From positions 124,001-188,000 of the forward strand of contig JADJPA010000002.1 of the NCBI GenBank assembly GCA_016713505.1: DNA of 64,000 bases, written 5' to 3'. A program made the position numbers and the translations under genes. Origin of the DNA: Candidatus Competibacteraceae bacterium. Lineage in GTDB: Bacteria; Pseudomonadota; Gammaproteobacteria; Competibacterales; Competibacteraceae. The notes beneath the pieces are model-generated. The model saw only the letters and a program-made list of their open reading frames with translations. It had not been told where the DNA came from and searched no databases. The number at the start of each line of letters is the position of its first letter. Within the stretch, counting starts at the first letter, position 1. Shown one piece after another: positions 26,296-34,268 of the stretch.

Positions 26296-26703
26296 ATGCG
26301 CTTCTGCGACATTGGGATTTTGCTAGGTGTCCTTGGGCTTTTGGGTTGCGGCACTGGAAGCTCCGATCACTTGAGTAGCCTCCGTCAATCATCCAACGTT
26401 CCCTCATCGTCCGCTATCGCCGTACCCGCCCAGGCCGCTCCTGGCGTCTACCAGCGCGCGGATCGCTCGATTCGCCAACAGCCGGGTAATAGCAATAGCG
26501 CGGCTGTAGCCGGAAGTCGTGCCGGCGGTTCGATTCGCGATGGAGCGACCAACCTGCCGCTAGCGAACACCTTAATCGAAACCATCAATGCGTTGAGCGG
26601 CGATGGCTTACCGCTCAACGCCCCCACTAAAGCGACGGATCCCACCATCTTGTTTCGAGTGCGTGGTGACGACGTGATGCTGTTTTGGCGGCGTTCTTTT
26701 TAA
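26296..26703 (+). CDS. Putative small lipoprotein
   Basis: A 135-residue protein from ATG 26296, preceded by AGGAG seven bases upstream. The N-terminus MRFCDIGILLGVLGLLGCG is a lipoprotein signal with the lipobox LLGC (Cys at 18). The rest is Ser/Ala-rich and low-complexity until a short C-terminal strand pattern (PTILFRVRGDDVMLFWRRSF). It should be anchored in the outer or inner membrane facing the periplasm. No family recognised. A palindrome at 26778-26805 could terminate its transcript. Confidence 0.6.
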   Translation: MRFCDIGILLGVLGLLGCGTGSSDHLSSLRQSSNVPSSSAIAVPAQAAPGVYQRADRSIRQQPGNSNSAAVAGSRAGGSIRDGATNLPLANTLIETINALSGDGLPLNAPTKATDPTILFRVRGDDVMLFWRRSF

Positions 26704-26728
26704 CGGATTGAGTTCAGAAAAATGCATT

Positions 26729-26752
26729 ATTACATAATACGTATAATGTAAT
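26729..26752. promoter_or_regulatory. Near-perfect 24-bp palindrome upstream of the recombinase gene
   Basis: ATTACATAATAC followed by GTATAATGTAAT: the arms are reverse complements except for one A/A position in each half. It lies in an AT-rich gap between the lipoprotein stop and the recombinase start, about 100 bp before the latter. A binding site for a dimeric regulator or an accessory recombinase site are both possible. Nothing in the sequence decides between them. Confidence 0.5.
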
Positions 26753-26777
26753 TATTTTCAAAATTAGCTATTTTTTT

Positions 26778-26805
26778 AGTTCCGATAAAATAAGTTATCG
26801 GAACT
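26778..26805. other. Perfect 11-6-11 inverted repeat: dif-like site or terminator
   Basis: AGTTCCGATAA, a six-base spacer AATAAG, then TTATCGGAACT, followed by five T. The two 11-bp arms match perfectly. The 28-bp layout and the ATAA/TTAT inner ends are those of Xer/dif-type recombination cores, and a tyrosine recombinase gene begins 47 bp downstream. The same hairpin with its T-run would also serve as a Rho-independent terminator for the lipoprotein gene. Both readings are possible, and they are not exclusive. Confidence 0.5.
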
Positions 26806-26852
26806 TTTTGAAGGGTCTATACTTTAAAATTATTCCGCTGAATAAGGCCCCG

Positions 26853-27818
26853 ATGGACCGCGCTTCGAAGTTGCCAATTTCCGCCACGAACGCTTTAAGC
26901 AAAACTGATCGACCGTTCCCGGACGATTATTTGACCGCCGTGCCCGAGGAAGCCGTATGGCTGGCTAATTTTGTCTCGGCCCGCACCCGACGAACCTATC
27001 AAGCCGCCGTGCGGAGCTTCATCGCCTTCCACGGCCTAGAGGGCTCGCAAGAACTTCGCGCGATCGGCCAAAGCCATCTCATCGCTTGGCGCGAACACCT
27101 GATCCAGTCCGGGGCCAGCCCCCGCACCGTTCAGAACCGCTTGGCGGCCGTTTCCTCTTTGTTTCAACACCTCTGCGAGCGCCAAGTGGCGCCGCGCAAT
27201 CCGGTCGCGGGAGTCAAGCGTCCCCGAGTCAATACCGACCGGGTCGAAGCGACCGCACTGACGCCCGAGCAAGTTCGCCGCCTGCTGCAAACCCCAGCGC
27301 CAGACACGCTCAAAGGAATGCGAGATCGGGCAATCCTGCATGTTCTGTTCTATACCGGCTGCCGGGTGTCAGAAGTGACTCACTTGAAAGTAAAGGATTT
27401 TTTTGAAGATGCCGGGTACTGGGTGCTGGATTTTCTGGTCAAGGGCGGCCAGCGCAACCGGTTGGCCATCCACCACGAACTGCAATTGGCGTTACGCGCT
27501 TATCTAGCGGTTGCCAGCCACGGCGGCGAACGAGAATCCCCGCTGTTCCTGACCGTCATGCGCGACCAGCGCCGAAAACCCCTGACCAGCCGCCAAGTCA
27601 GCAAACTCTTCCATCGTTATGCCTTTGAAGCGGATTTGCCTCTCGGAGTGACGCCGCACAGCGCGCGGGCAACCTTCATCACGGAGGCGCTAGACCGCAA
27701 GTGTCCCATCGAAGCGGTGCAAGCCTCGGTCGGCCACCGCCACATCGCCACCACCAAGATGTATGACAAGCGCAAACTGCATTACCGGGAAAGCGCCAGC
27801 TTCGCCGTTCGGTATTGA
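26853..27818 (+). CDS. Tyrosine recombinase, XerC/XerD-like
   Basis: A 321-residue recombinase from ATG 26853; the open frame continues upstream to 26808 but there it overlaps the palindrome. The N-terminal SAM-like core-binding domain (about 45-130) has SARTRRTYQAAVRSFIAFH and SPRTVQNRLAAVSSLF. The catalytic domain has R171 (TGCRVSEV), K in VKGGQRNR, H-x-x-R in TPHSARATF, GHRHIATT and nucleophile Y304 in MYDKR. All active-site residues are present. It lacks the extra helix motif of integron integrases, and no attC-like sites follow. No phage or plasmid genes surround it, so it is an orphan or the last piece of a lost element. Confidence 0.88.
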   Translation: MDRASKLPISATNALSKTDRPFPDDYLTAVPEEAVWLANFVSARTRRTYQAAVRSFIAFHGLEGSQELRAIGQSHLIAWREHLIQSGASPRTVQNRLAAVSSLFQHLCERQVAPRNPVAGVKRPRVNTDRVEATALTPEQVRRLLQTPAPDTLKGMRDRAILHVLFYTGCRVSEVTHLKVKDFFEDAGYWVLDFLVKGGQRNRLAIHHELQLALRAYLAVASHGGERESPLFLTVMRDQRRKPLTSRQVSKLFHRYAFEADLPLGVTPHSARATFITEALDRKCPIEAVQASVGHRHIATTKMYDKRKLHYRESASFAVRY

Positions 27819-27929
27819 ATGCGGAACGAACCGCCCGCCACTCAGCCTATCCTCGAAGCTGGTTTTCAACTCCGCGACTCCGTGCGGCACTGGAAAGGAA
27901 ACGCTCGTGAAGCAGCACATCATTCGCTT

Positions 27930-28184
27930 ATGCTTCATCAAAACGCAAAAGTGTTGGCCGTGCTTTCCGCAATAGGCTCTTTCATTTTTCTGATGCCAAT
28001 GTCTCTATTCATGCTGGCGAGCTTGCCGTCTCAAGCAAGACCGACTTTATCGATGCTGTTCATCATGCCCGTGATGTACTTGATTGGGGTCTACGTCATG
28101 ACGCTCATCGGCTGCGCCATCTACAATTTCATGGTCCGAGATATGGGCGGAATCGAATTCGAAACTGTACCTAAAGACGTTTGA
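27930..28184 (+). CDS. Small two-helix membrane protein, hypothetical
   Basis: From ATG 27930 the frame encodes 84 residues with two strong hydrophobic helices (VLAVLSAIGSFIFLMPMSLF and LFIMPVMYLIGVYVMTLIG). A short acidic C-terminus (GGIEFETVPKDV) follows. The open frame extends upstream to 27819 right after the recombinase stop, but that part looks non-coding. It is probably an inner-membrane protein. No family recognised. It lies in the recombinase-to-edd interval, which also contains decayed sequence. Confidence 0.5.
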   Translation: MLHQNAKVLAVLSAIGSFIFLMPMSLFMLASLPSQARPTLSMLFIMPVMYLIGVYVMTLIGCAIYNFMVRDMGGIEFETVPKDV

Positions 28185-28292
28185 ACCCTCTGGTCCACGA
28201 CCGGTCCTTGCTATCGCGTTTTCGACGCGCCGCCATACCACAGCCCTCCGCCGGGGAACGCGCTGCTTCGGCACGCGATGAGCCTGTTTGTC

Positions 28293-28763
28293 TAAACGAA
28301 TGACGGCGTGCTGTCCAATCTCGGGGTCAACGCCATCGGGCCGGGCGAAATCGCCGTCACCATCGGCACCAGCGGCGCGCTACGGGCGGCGGCGGATCGC
28401 CCGCCGACCAATCCTGCGGGGCGCACCTTCTGTTACGCCCTGACCGACCGGCATTGGGTGATCGGCGGACCGGTCAACAACGGCGGCATCGTGTTCCGCT
28501 GGGTGCGCGATGAACTGACCGGCTCCGGTGGTGGAAACCGCCAAACGGCTGGGCATCGAACCTTACGAAGTGCTGACCCGCATCGCCGAGCGGGTCGCGC
28601 CCGGCGCGGAGGGGCTGCTGTTCCACCGCCGATTTATCGCGCCATTCCCACCAAACTCGAAGCCGAATACAACGCCATCGCCGCCTTTCAGCGGGAGACG
28701 TCCGCCACTGGCTCCACGACCGGAAGTATTGCGCCGCCGCCCCTGAAAGAGGAGAACAAATAA
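28293..28763 (+). pseudogene. Gluconokinase (FGGY family) remnant
   Basis: The segment begins with DGVLSNLGVNAIGPGEIAVT and continues IGTSGALRAAADRP, FCYALTDRHWVIGGPVNNGG and FRWVRDEL. This is the hinge and nucleotide-binding region of an FGGY gluconate kinase. The N-terminal ~250 residues are missing. After WVRDELTG the frame shifts: VVETAKRLGIEPYEVLTRIA and GAEGLLFH appear in another frame. The last piece (IPTKLEAEYNAIAAFQRE) is back in the first frame after a deletion. The stop TAA overlaps the edd ATG (TAATG), so the former gene was translationally coupled to edd. It cannot encode a working kinase. Confidence 0.82.
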
Positions 28764-30607
28764 TGACGCTTCATCCTACCGTTGCCGCCGTTACCGACCG
28801 CATCCGCCAGCGCAGCGCGACCACCCGCACCGCCTATTTGGCGCGACTCGAACAGGCGCGCGTGAATGGCCCAGTTCGCAAAAGCGTGTCTTGCACCAAT
28901 CTGGCCCACGCCTTCGCCGCGTCCGCGCCGGCCGACAAAGCCAAGTTGCGCGAAATGCGCTGGCCTAGCATTGCCATCGTCTCCTCTTATAACGACATGC
29001 TGTCCGCCCATCAGCCGTTGGAGCGCTTCCCGGCGTTGATCAAGCAGGCGGCGCGGGAAGCGGGCGCGGTGGCGCAATTCGCGGGCGGCGTCCCGGCCAT
29101 GTGCGACGGCGTGACCCAAGGCCAGCCGGGGATGGAGCTGTCGTTGTTCTCGCGCGATGTGATCGCCATGGCCACGGCGGTCGCGCTGTCTCATAACACC
29201 TTCGACGCCGCGCTGTATCTCGGCATCTGCGACAAAATCGTGCCGGGGCTGGTGATCGGCGCGTTGCATTTCGGCCACTTGCCGGCGATCTTCGTCCCCG
29301 GCGGGCCGATGCCTTCCGGTCTGCCCAACGCTGAAAAAGCCAAAATTCGCCAGCTGTACGCCGCAGGTAAGGTCGGCCGCGACGCGCTGCTGGAGTCCGA
29401 AGCGCGGTCCTATCACGCGCCGGGCACCTGCACTTTCTACGGCACCGCCAATTCCAACCAGATGCTGATGGAAGTCATGGGGCTGCACCTGCCCGGTTCG
29501 GCCTTCGTCCACCCTGACACCCCGCTGCGCGACGCGCTGACCCAAGCGGCGGCGCAACGCGCGGCCAAAATCACCGCCCTCGGCCAGGACTACATTCCGG
29601 TCGGGCGGGTGATCGACGAGCGGGCCATCGTCAACGGCATCGTCGGCCTGCTGGCCACCGGCGGTTCGACCAATCACACCCTGCATCTGGTGGCGATGGC
29701 TCACGCCGCCGGCATCGTCATCAACTGGGACGACTTCAGCGACCTCTCCACCGTGATCCCGCTACTCGCCGAGGTCTATCCCAACGGCAAGGCCGACGTG
29801 AACCAGTTTCACGCCGCCGGCGGGATAGGTTTTCTGATCGGGCAGTTGCTCGACGCCGGATTGGCGCATGGCGACACTCTCACCATCGCGGGCGAAGGGC
29901 TGGCGCACTATCGGCAGGAGCCTTATCTGAACAACGGCCAACTGGCTTGGCGGCCAGCGCCGCTGCAAAGCGGCGACGAGAAGATTTTACGGCCCGCCGC
30001 CCGACCGTTCAGCCCCGACGGCGGACTCAAATTGTTGAGCGGCAATCTGGGCCGCGCGGTCATCAAGACCTCGGCGGTCAAGCCGGAACATCGGGTGGTG
30101 GAGGCCCCTGCCCTCGTCTTCAACGATCAGGATGAACTCATGACCGCCTTCGAACGAAGCGAATTGCGGCGCGATTTCGTCGCGGTGGTGCGCTATCAGG
30201 GGCCGCGCGCCAACGGGATGCCGGAACTGCACAAGCTGACCCCGCCGCTCGGCGTGTTGCAGGATGCGGGTTTCAAGGTGGCGCTGGTCACCGATGGCCG
30301 CATGTCCGGCGCGTCCGGCAAGGTGCCGGCGGCGATTCACGTCACTCCGGAATGCCTGGCCGGCGGGCCGCTGGCCAAGGTACGCAACGGCGATGTGATC
30401 CGGCTCGACGGCGAGCGCGGCGTTCTCGAAGTCCGCGCGGCGGAATCAGAGTGGGCCGCGCGCCAACCGGAAACGCTGGATTTGAGCCATTATCAACACG
30501 GTCTCGGGCGCGAGCTGTTCGCCGGATTCCGGGCTAACGCCGCCGAAGCGGAACAGGGCGGGATCACCTTTCAATCCACCGAGAAAGCAACCGGCACCGC
30601 TGGATGA
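28763..30607 (+). CDS. edd: 6-phosphogluconate dehydratase
   Basis: A 614-residue cytoplasmic enzyme of the IlvD/Edd family. It converts 6-phosphogluconate to 2-keto-3-deoxy-6-phosphogluconate, the first committed step of the Entner-Doudoroff route. Edd-type landmarks are SYNDMLSAHQPLERFP, GVPAMCDGVTQGQPGMELS, LGICDKIVPGL, HAPGTCTFYGTANSNQMLME and the C-terminal VTDGRMSGASGKVPAAIHV. Cysteines in PAMCDG, GICDK and GTCTFYG are the expected iron-sulphur ligands. Length is normal for Edd. No eda (aldolase) follows; the downstream gene is convergent. The coupled upstream gluconokinase is decayed, so 6-phosphogluconate must come from another route. Confidence 0.95.
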   Translation: MTLHPTVAAVTDRIRQRSATTRTAYLARLEQARVNGPVRKSVSCTNLAHAFAASAPADKAKLREMRWPSIAIVSSYNDMLSAHQPLERFPALIKQAAREAGAVAQFAGGVPAMCDGVTQGQPGMELSLFSRDVIAMATAVALSHNTFDAALYLGICDKIVPGLVIGALHFGHLPAIFVPGGPMPSGLPNAEKAKIRQLYAAGKVGRDALLESEARSYHAPGTCTFYGTANSNQMLMEVMGLHLPGSAFVHPDTPLRDALTQAAAQRAAKITALGQDYIPVGRVIDERAIVNGIVGLLATGGSTNHTLHLVAMAHAAGIVINWDDFSDLSTVIPLLAEVYPNGKADVNQFHAAGGIGFLIGQLLDAGLAHGDTLTIAGEGLAHYRQEPYLNNGQLAWRPAPLQSGDEKILRPAARPFSPDGGLKLLSGNLGRAVIKTSAVKPEHRVVEAPALVFNDQDELMTAFERSELRRDFVAVVRYQGPRANGMPELHKLTPPLGVLQDAGFKVALVTDGRMSGASGKVPAAIHVTPECLAGGPLAKVRNGDVIRLDGERGVLEVRAAESEWAARQPETLDLSHYQHGLGRELFAGFRANAAEAEQGGITFQSTEKATGTAG

Positions 30608-30623
30608 TCGGCTTTCTTACAGC

Positions 30624-33071
30624 TCATTCGCTGGACCAAGGTTGCGGGTGGTCCACGGCGAAGCCTTGCGCGTAATCCACCCCGCTTTTGCGCAGGGCAT
30701 CGACGATTTCCTGGGTGGCGGCGTACTCGCCCGCAGTCTTGATATTCATGGTATGGCCCAGACGGTTGATCATTTCGACCATGGCGCGAGCGACGGGATC
30801 GTCGATCATATCCTCGACCAGCTTGCCGTCGATTTTCAGATAATCCACGGGAATATGTTTGAGATAAGCGAACGATGACATTCCAGCGCCGAAATCATCC
30901 AGCGCGAACGAACAACCCAGGGCCCGTAATTCGTTGATGAAGCTGATCGCCTGCGCGAGATGGGTGACCGCCTGGGTCTCGGTAATCTCGAAGCACACAT
31001 GACGGTGGGGAACCTGATATTGCTCGAAAAAACTTTTGATATCGGCCAGGAAATGCTTGTCGCCGAAGGAAGAGCCCGAGAGATTGATGGAAAACACCGC
31101 GTGTCGGTCGGATAAATTCGCCGCCAGCCGGCGGGCGATATCGCCGAGGGCGCGATCGATCACCCAGCGGTCGATCAGGGTCATCATGCCGAACCGTTCG
31201 GCGGCCGGGATGAACAATCCCGGCGGAATCAGTTTGCCATCTTCATCGCGCAATCGGATGAGAAGCTCGCAGCGCTCCCCCGAATCCGCGCCGCCTTGCA
31301 GGCCCAGAATGGGCTGCGCGTACAGGCAAAAGCGGTTCTCCTTGAGCGCGGTTTGCAGCCGCTGCGCCCAGGCCATCTCGCCAAAACGGGCGACCAAGTG
31401 CTCGTCGTCATCCCGGTAGACCTCAACCCGGTTGCGTCCGTTGTCTTTCGCCTTGTAACAGGCCATATCGGCCGCGCTCATCACCGCCCCCAAGTCGCTG
31501 TGCGGGCGATCCAGATGAATCAAACCGATGCTGGCGCTGATGGTAAACCGCCGCAACCCCCAGGTCAGAATGATTTGGCTGACCGCGCGGCGCAGTTCCT
31601 CGGCTTTTTGTTCGCCGTTTTCCGGCGGACAGTTGATGAGCAGCAACCCGAACTCGTCGCCGCCCATGCGCGCCAGCGTGTCCTGATCGCGCAAGTGCTG
31701 GCTCATGACGTCGGTCACCTGCTGCAACATGTCATCGCCGGCGGCATGGCCGCAAGTGTCGTTGATGATCTTGAATTGATCGAGGTCGATGAGCATCAAG
31801 ACGTGCTGCTGGCTGTCCTCGCGCCGCAGGCCGCTCGGACCGTCGCGCCGCTGGAGGGTAGCGAGCGCCTGTGACAGTCGCGCCTCGAACTCGCGCCGGT
31901 TGGGCAATCCGGTGAGCGGGTCGTAGGCCGCCAGCCACGACAGCCGGTTGATGAGCTGCTGTTCCCGCGTGGTGTCGTGCAAGGCCAGCACCACACCCTG
32001 CGTCTCGCTGTCGTCCCGAACGGGTGAGGCGACCCAGGAGACCGGCACCGACGTGCCGTCCGACCGCACCAGCAAATGGTCGATTTCGCTGTGCAAGCCC
32101 GCGATCCGACCGTCGAGCAACTCCTCGGTGAGCAGCGCTCTTTCGATGCCCGTTTCCCGTTCGATCAACCGGATCATCTCGGTGAGCGGCGGATATCGAA
32201 CCGCCGCTCCCGTTTCCGGAACCGATCGCTGGATCAAGCGCTGGGCGGCCGGGTTCATGTAGATGACCCGCCCTTGTCGGTCGGTGCTGACGACGGCCTC
32301 GCCGATGGACGCCAGGGTCACGGTGGCCCACTGGCGCTCGGCGACCAAGGTCTGCTCGATCCGGTGGCGCTCTTGCAGGAGGCGGAACGTGCGCCACACG
32401 ATGGCGACCAGCAGCACCGATCCGAGCAGCACCTCGATCGCCAGCAATAGCCCGTAGACCCGATGGGCCATGGCGCCGAGCGTCAGGCTGAATTCGAATT
32501 CCTTGGGTTCCAGCGAGCGGTCGATTTCATCGATTTCGGCGGCGATTTCAGCCAAGCGCCGCGAATCGTCGCGGTTTTGCTGGTAATAAGCCGCTAGCTC
32601 GGCGCGCAGCGGTTCGAGGCGGGCCATGACCGCTTCGCCTTCGGACCACAGGCTGAGGATTTTTCGCACCATCTCGGTGTGGCGAAACGTCTGGTGCAGC
32701 CACGCGGCTTTCTCAATGTCCTCCGGCGGCATTCCAGCCTTGCTGAATTCTTCCAGAACGATGGCTGATTGATAGGGAGCGCCGACCGCCGCCGCGTGTC
32801 CCTTGCGAAAATGCTGGTGAATGTCCATCGCGGCATCGTGCCGTTGCAGGGCCAGCGGATCGCCGGTTTGCGCGTAGCGCAACAATTGAAAGGTCGCGCT
32901 TTTCTGGTTCTTGGCCCACAGATTCTCGCCGTAGCTGAAGCTGCGCGCCGCCATCAGAATTTCGAGGCTGAAAACACCAACCGTTACAATCGCCAGGAAG
33001 CCCGTGACAAAAGGCCAAGTGACACTCAACAGCGTGGGTGGGATGGAAGGGGTCGTTCCTGTTTCGGTCAT
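30624..33071 (-). CDS. Membrane PAS-GGDEF-EAL cyclic-di-GMP protein
   Basis: An 815-residue signalling protein. A membrane helix near 13-33 and another near 212-232 flank a helical periplasmic region. A PAS domain (about 245-370) with VVSTDRQGRVIYMNPAAQ and a PAC-like VVLALHDTTREQ segment follows. The diguanylate cyclase domain has an intact GGDEF at 470-474 (ARMGGDEFGLLL). In the phosphodiesterase domain (about 555-810) the signature is ELL rather than EAL (GERCELLIRLRDEDG). The INLSG, FEITETQ, LDDFGAG and LKIDGKLVEDM motifs are present, so hydrolysis of c-di-GMP is plausible. It may make or break c-di-GMP. It converges on edd with 16 bp between stops. Confidence 0.92.
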   Translation of the reverse strand: MTETGTTPSIPPTLLSVTWPFVTGFLAIVTVGVFSLEILMAARSFSYGENLWAKNQKSATFQLLRYAQTGDPLALQRHDAAMDIHQHFRKGHAAAVGAPYQSAIVLEEFSKAGMPPEDIEKAAWLHQTFRHTEMVRKILSLWSEGEAVMARLEPLRAELAAYYQQNRDDSRRLAEIAAEIDEIDRSLEPKEFEFSLTLGAMAHRVYGLLLAIEVLLGSVLLVAIVWRTFRLLQERHRIEQTLVAERQWATVTLASIGEAVVSTDRQGRVIYMNPAAQRLIQRSVPETGAAVRYPPLTEMIRLIERETGIERALLTEELLDGRIAGLHSEIDHLLVRSDGTSVPVSWVASPVRDDSETQGVVLALHDTTREQQLINRLSWLAAYDPLTGLPNRREFEARLSQALATLQRRDGPSGLRREDSQQHVLMLIDLDQFKIINDTCGHAAGDDMLQQVTDVMSQHLRDQDTLARMGGDEFGLLLINCPPENGEQKAEELRRAVSQIILTWGLRRFTISASIGLIHLDRPHSDLGAVMSAADMACYKAKDNGRNRVEVYRDDDEHLVARFGEMAWAQRLQTALKENRFCLYAQPILGLQGGADSGERCELLIRLRDEDGKLIPPGLFIPAAERFGMMTLIDRWVIDRALGDIARRLAANLSDRHAVFSINLSGSSFGDKHFLADIKSFFEQYQVPHRHVCFEITETQAVTHLAQAISFINELRALGCSFALDDFGAGMSSFAYLKHIPVDYLKIDGKLVEDMIDDPVARAMVEMINRLGHTMNIKTAGEYAATQEIVDALRKSGVDYAQGFAVDHPQPWSSE

Positions 33072-33132
33072 GAACCTGCAAGCGCGTTTAACGGTTTCCC
33101 TGGTCGGCCTCGATGGCGAGGTCGCGCGCGTT

Positions 33133-34113
33133 TCAGAGCGAGCGACGGGCGTCCGCCGGCCGGTTATTCAGAAAAGCATACACTTTTTCCCGATCCGGCA
33201 GCGCCGGAATCGCCCCGCGCTCGGTCGTCGCCAGCGCCCCGACCGCGTTGGCGAAGCGACACCACTCACGCAAGCGAGCCTCGTTGGCGAAGGCGGCCGG
33301 ATCGGCGAGCAACCCTTGCAGCAAGCCGGCCACGAAACCGTCCCCCGCCCCGGTCGCATCGACCGCCTCAACGGCAAAGCTTTCGACCGCGCCGGTAAAG
33401 CGGGGCGTGAAGTAAACGCACCCCGCCCGTCCGCGCGTGGCGACCATGAGCTTCAAACCGTCGTGCCAGAGCGCCTGGCAGGCCTGCTCCAGATCGTTGA
33501 TCCCGGTCAGAAACGCCGTTTCATCGTCGCTGATTTTGACGATCTGGGCCTTTTTCAAGCCGAGCAGCAGCCCTTCCCGCGCGGTGGCGGCATCCGGCCA
33601 CAACGGCAGTCGCAGATTGGGGTCGTAGGAAATCAGACAGCCGGCGGCGCGGGCCTCATCAACCGCATACAAAGTGGCGCCGCGCGAGGGTTCGCCGATC
33701 AGGCTGATCGAGCCGAAATGCAACAATTTGGCCCGTTTGATCGCCCCGACATCGACCTCCCGTGGCGCGAACAACATATCGGCGCTGGGATGGCGGTAGA
33801 ACATGAATTCCCGTTCGCCGTCGGCGCGCAGCGAGACGAACGCCAACGCGGTGCGCGCCTCGCTGGAAAAACGCAGCGAACTGACATCGACCCCAGTTTC
33901 GGCTAAGGTGTCGGCCAGAAAATGGCCGAACGCATCGTCGCCGACTTTGCCCATGAAAGCGCTCGTGATGCCGAGCCGGGCCAGGCCGACCGCCACGTTG
34001 CCGGGCGCGCCGCCCGGCGCTTTGATGAAGGCGGGCGCGTCGGTCAAGCCGGTGCCGGTGACGGTGGGAACAAAATCGATCAGCAGTTCGCCAAGGCAAA
34101 TCGCATCCGCCAT
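33133..34113 (-). CDS. Fructokinase, PfkB family
   Basis: A 326-residue cytoplasmic kinase from ATG 34113, which has an AGGAG Shine-Dalgarno sequence eight bases upstream; the frame beyond it is poor. PfkB signatures are the N-terminal ICLGELLIDFVP, APGGAPGNVAVGLARLG and the anion-hole motif AVDATGAGDGFVAGLLQG with the catalytic Asp. The GELLIDF start and overall layout are those of fructokinases. It lies divergent from amylosucrase across 155 bp. The expected role is phosphorylating the fructose that amylosucrase releases from sucrose, giving fructose 6-phosphate. Confidence 0.88.
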   Translation of the reverse strand: MADAICLGELLIDFVPTVTGTGLTDAPAFIKAPGGAPGNVAVGLARLGITSAFMGKVGDDAFGHFLADTLAETGVDVSSLRFSSEARTALAFVSLRADGEREFMFYRHPSADMLFAPREVDVGAIKRAKLLHFGSISLIGEPSRGATLYAVDEARAAGCLISYDPNLRLPLWPDAATAREGLLLGLKKAQIVKISDDETAFLTGINDLEQACQALWHDGLKLMVATRGRAGCVYFTPRFTGAVESFAVEAVDATGAGDGFVAGLLQGLLADPAAFANEARLREWCRFANAVGALATTERGAIPALPDREKVYAFLNNRPADARRSL

Positions 34114-34268
34114 GCTGGGGCTCCTTTTACGAGATAAACAGGCCGGGAATGACCGCGAGTCAATTCTTTGCGCCGAATAACCTTTCGTGCGCCTCAAGGG
34201 CGACTTCATTTATTAGTGTAATGCCATCTCCCCGCGGAAACGATCCATTACCTACTTCTGGAAAATTC

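Noticed and set aside
26853..27818. Integron integrase with a cassette array
   Set aside because: The protein lacks the extra motif of integron integrases, and no attC-like imperfect repeats or promoterless cassettes follow.
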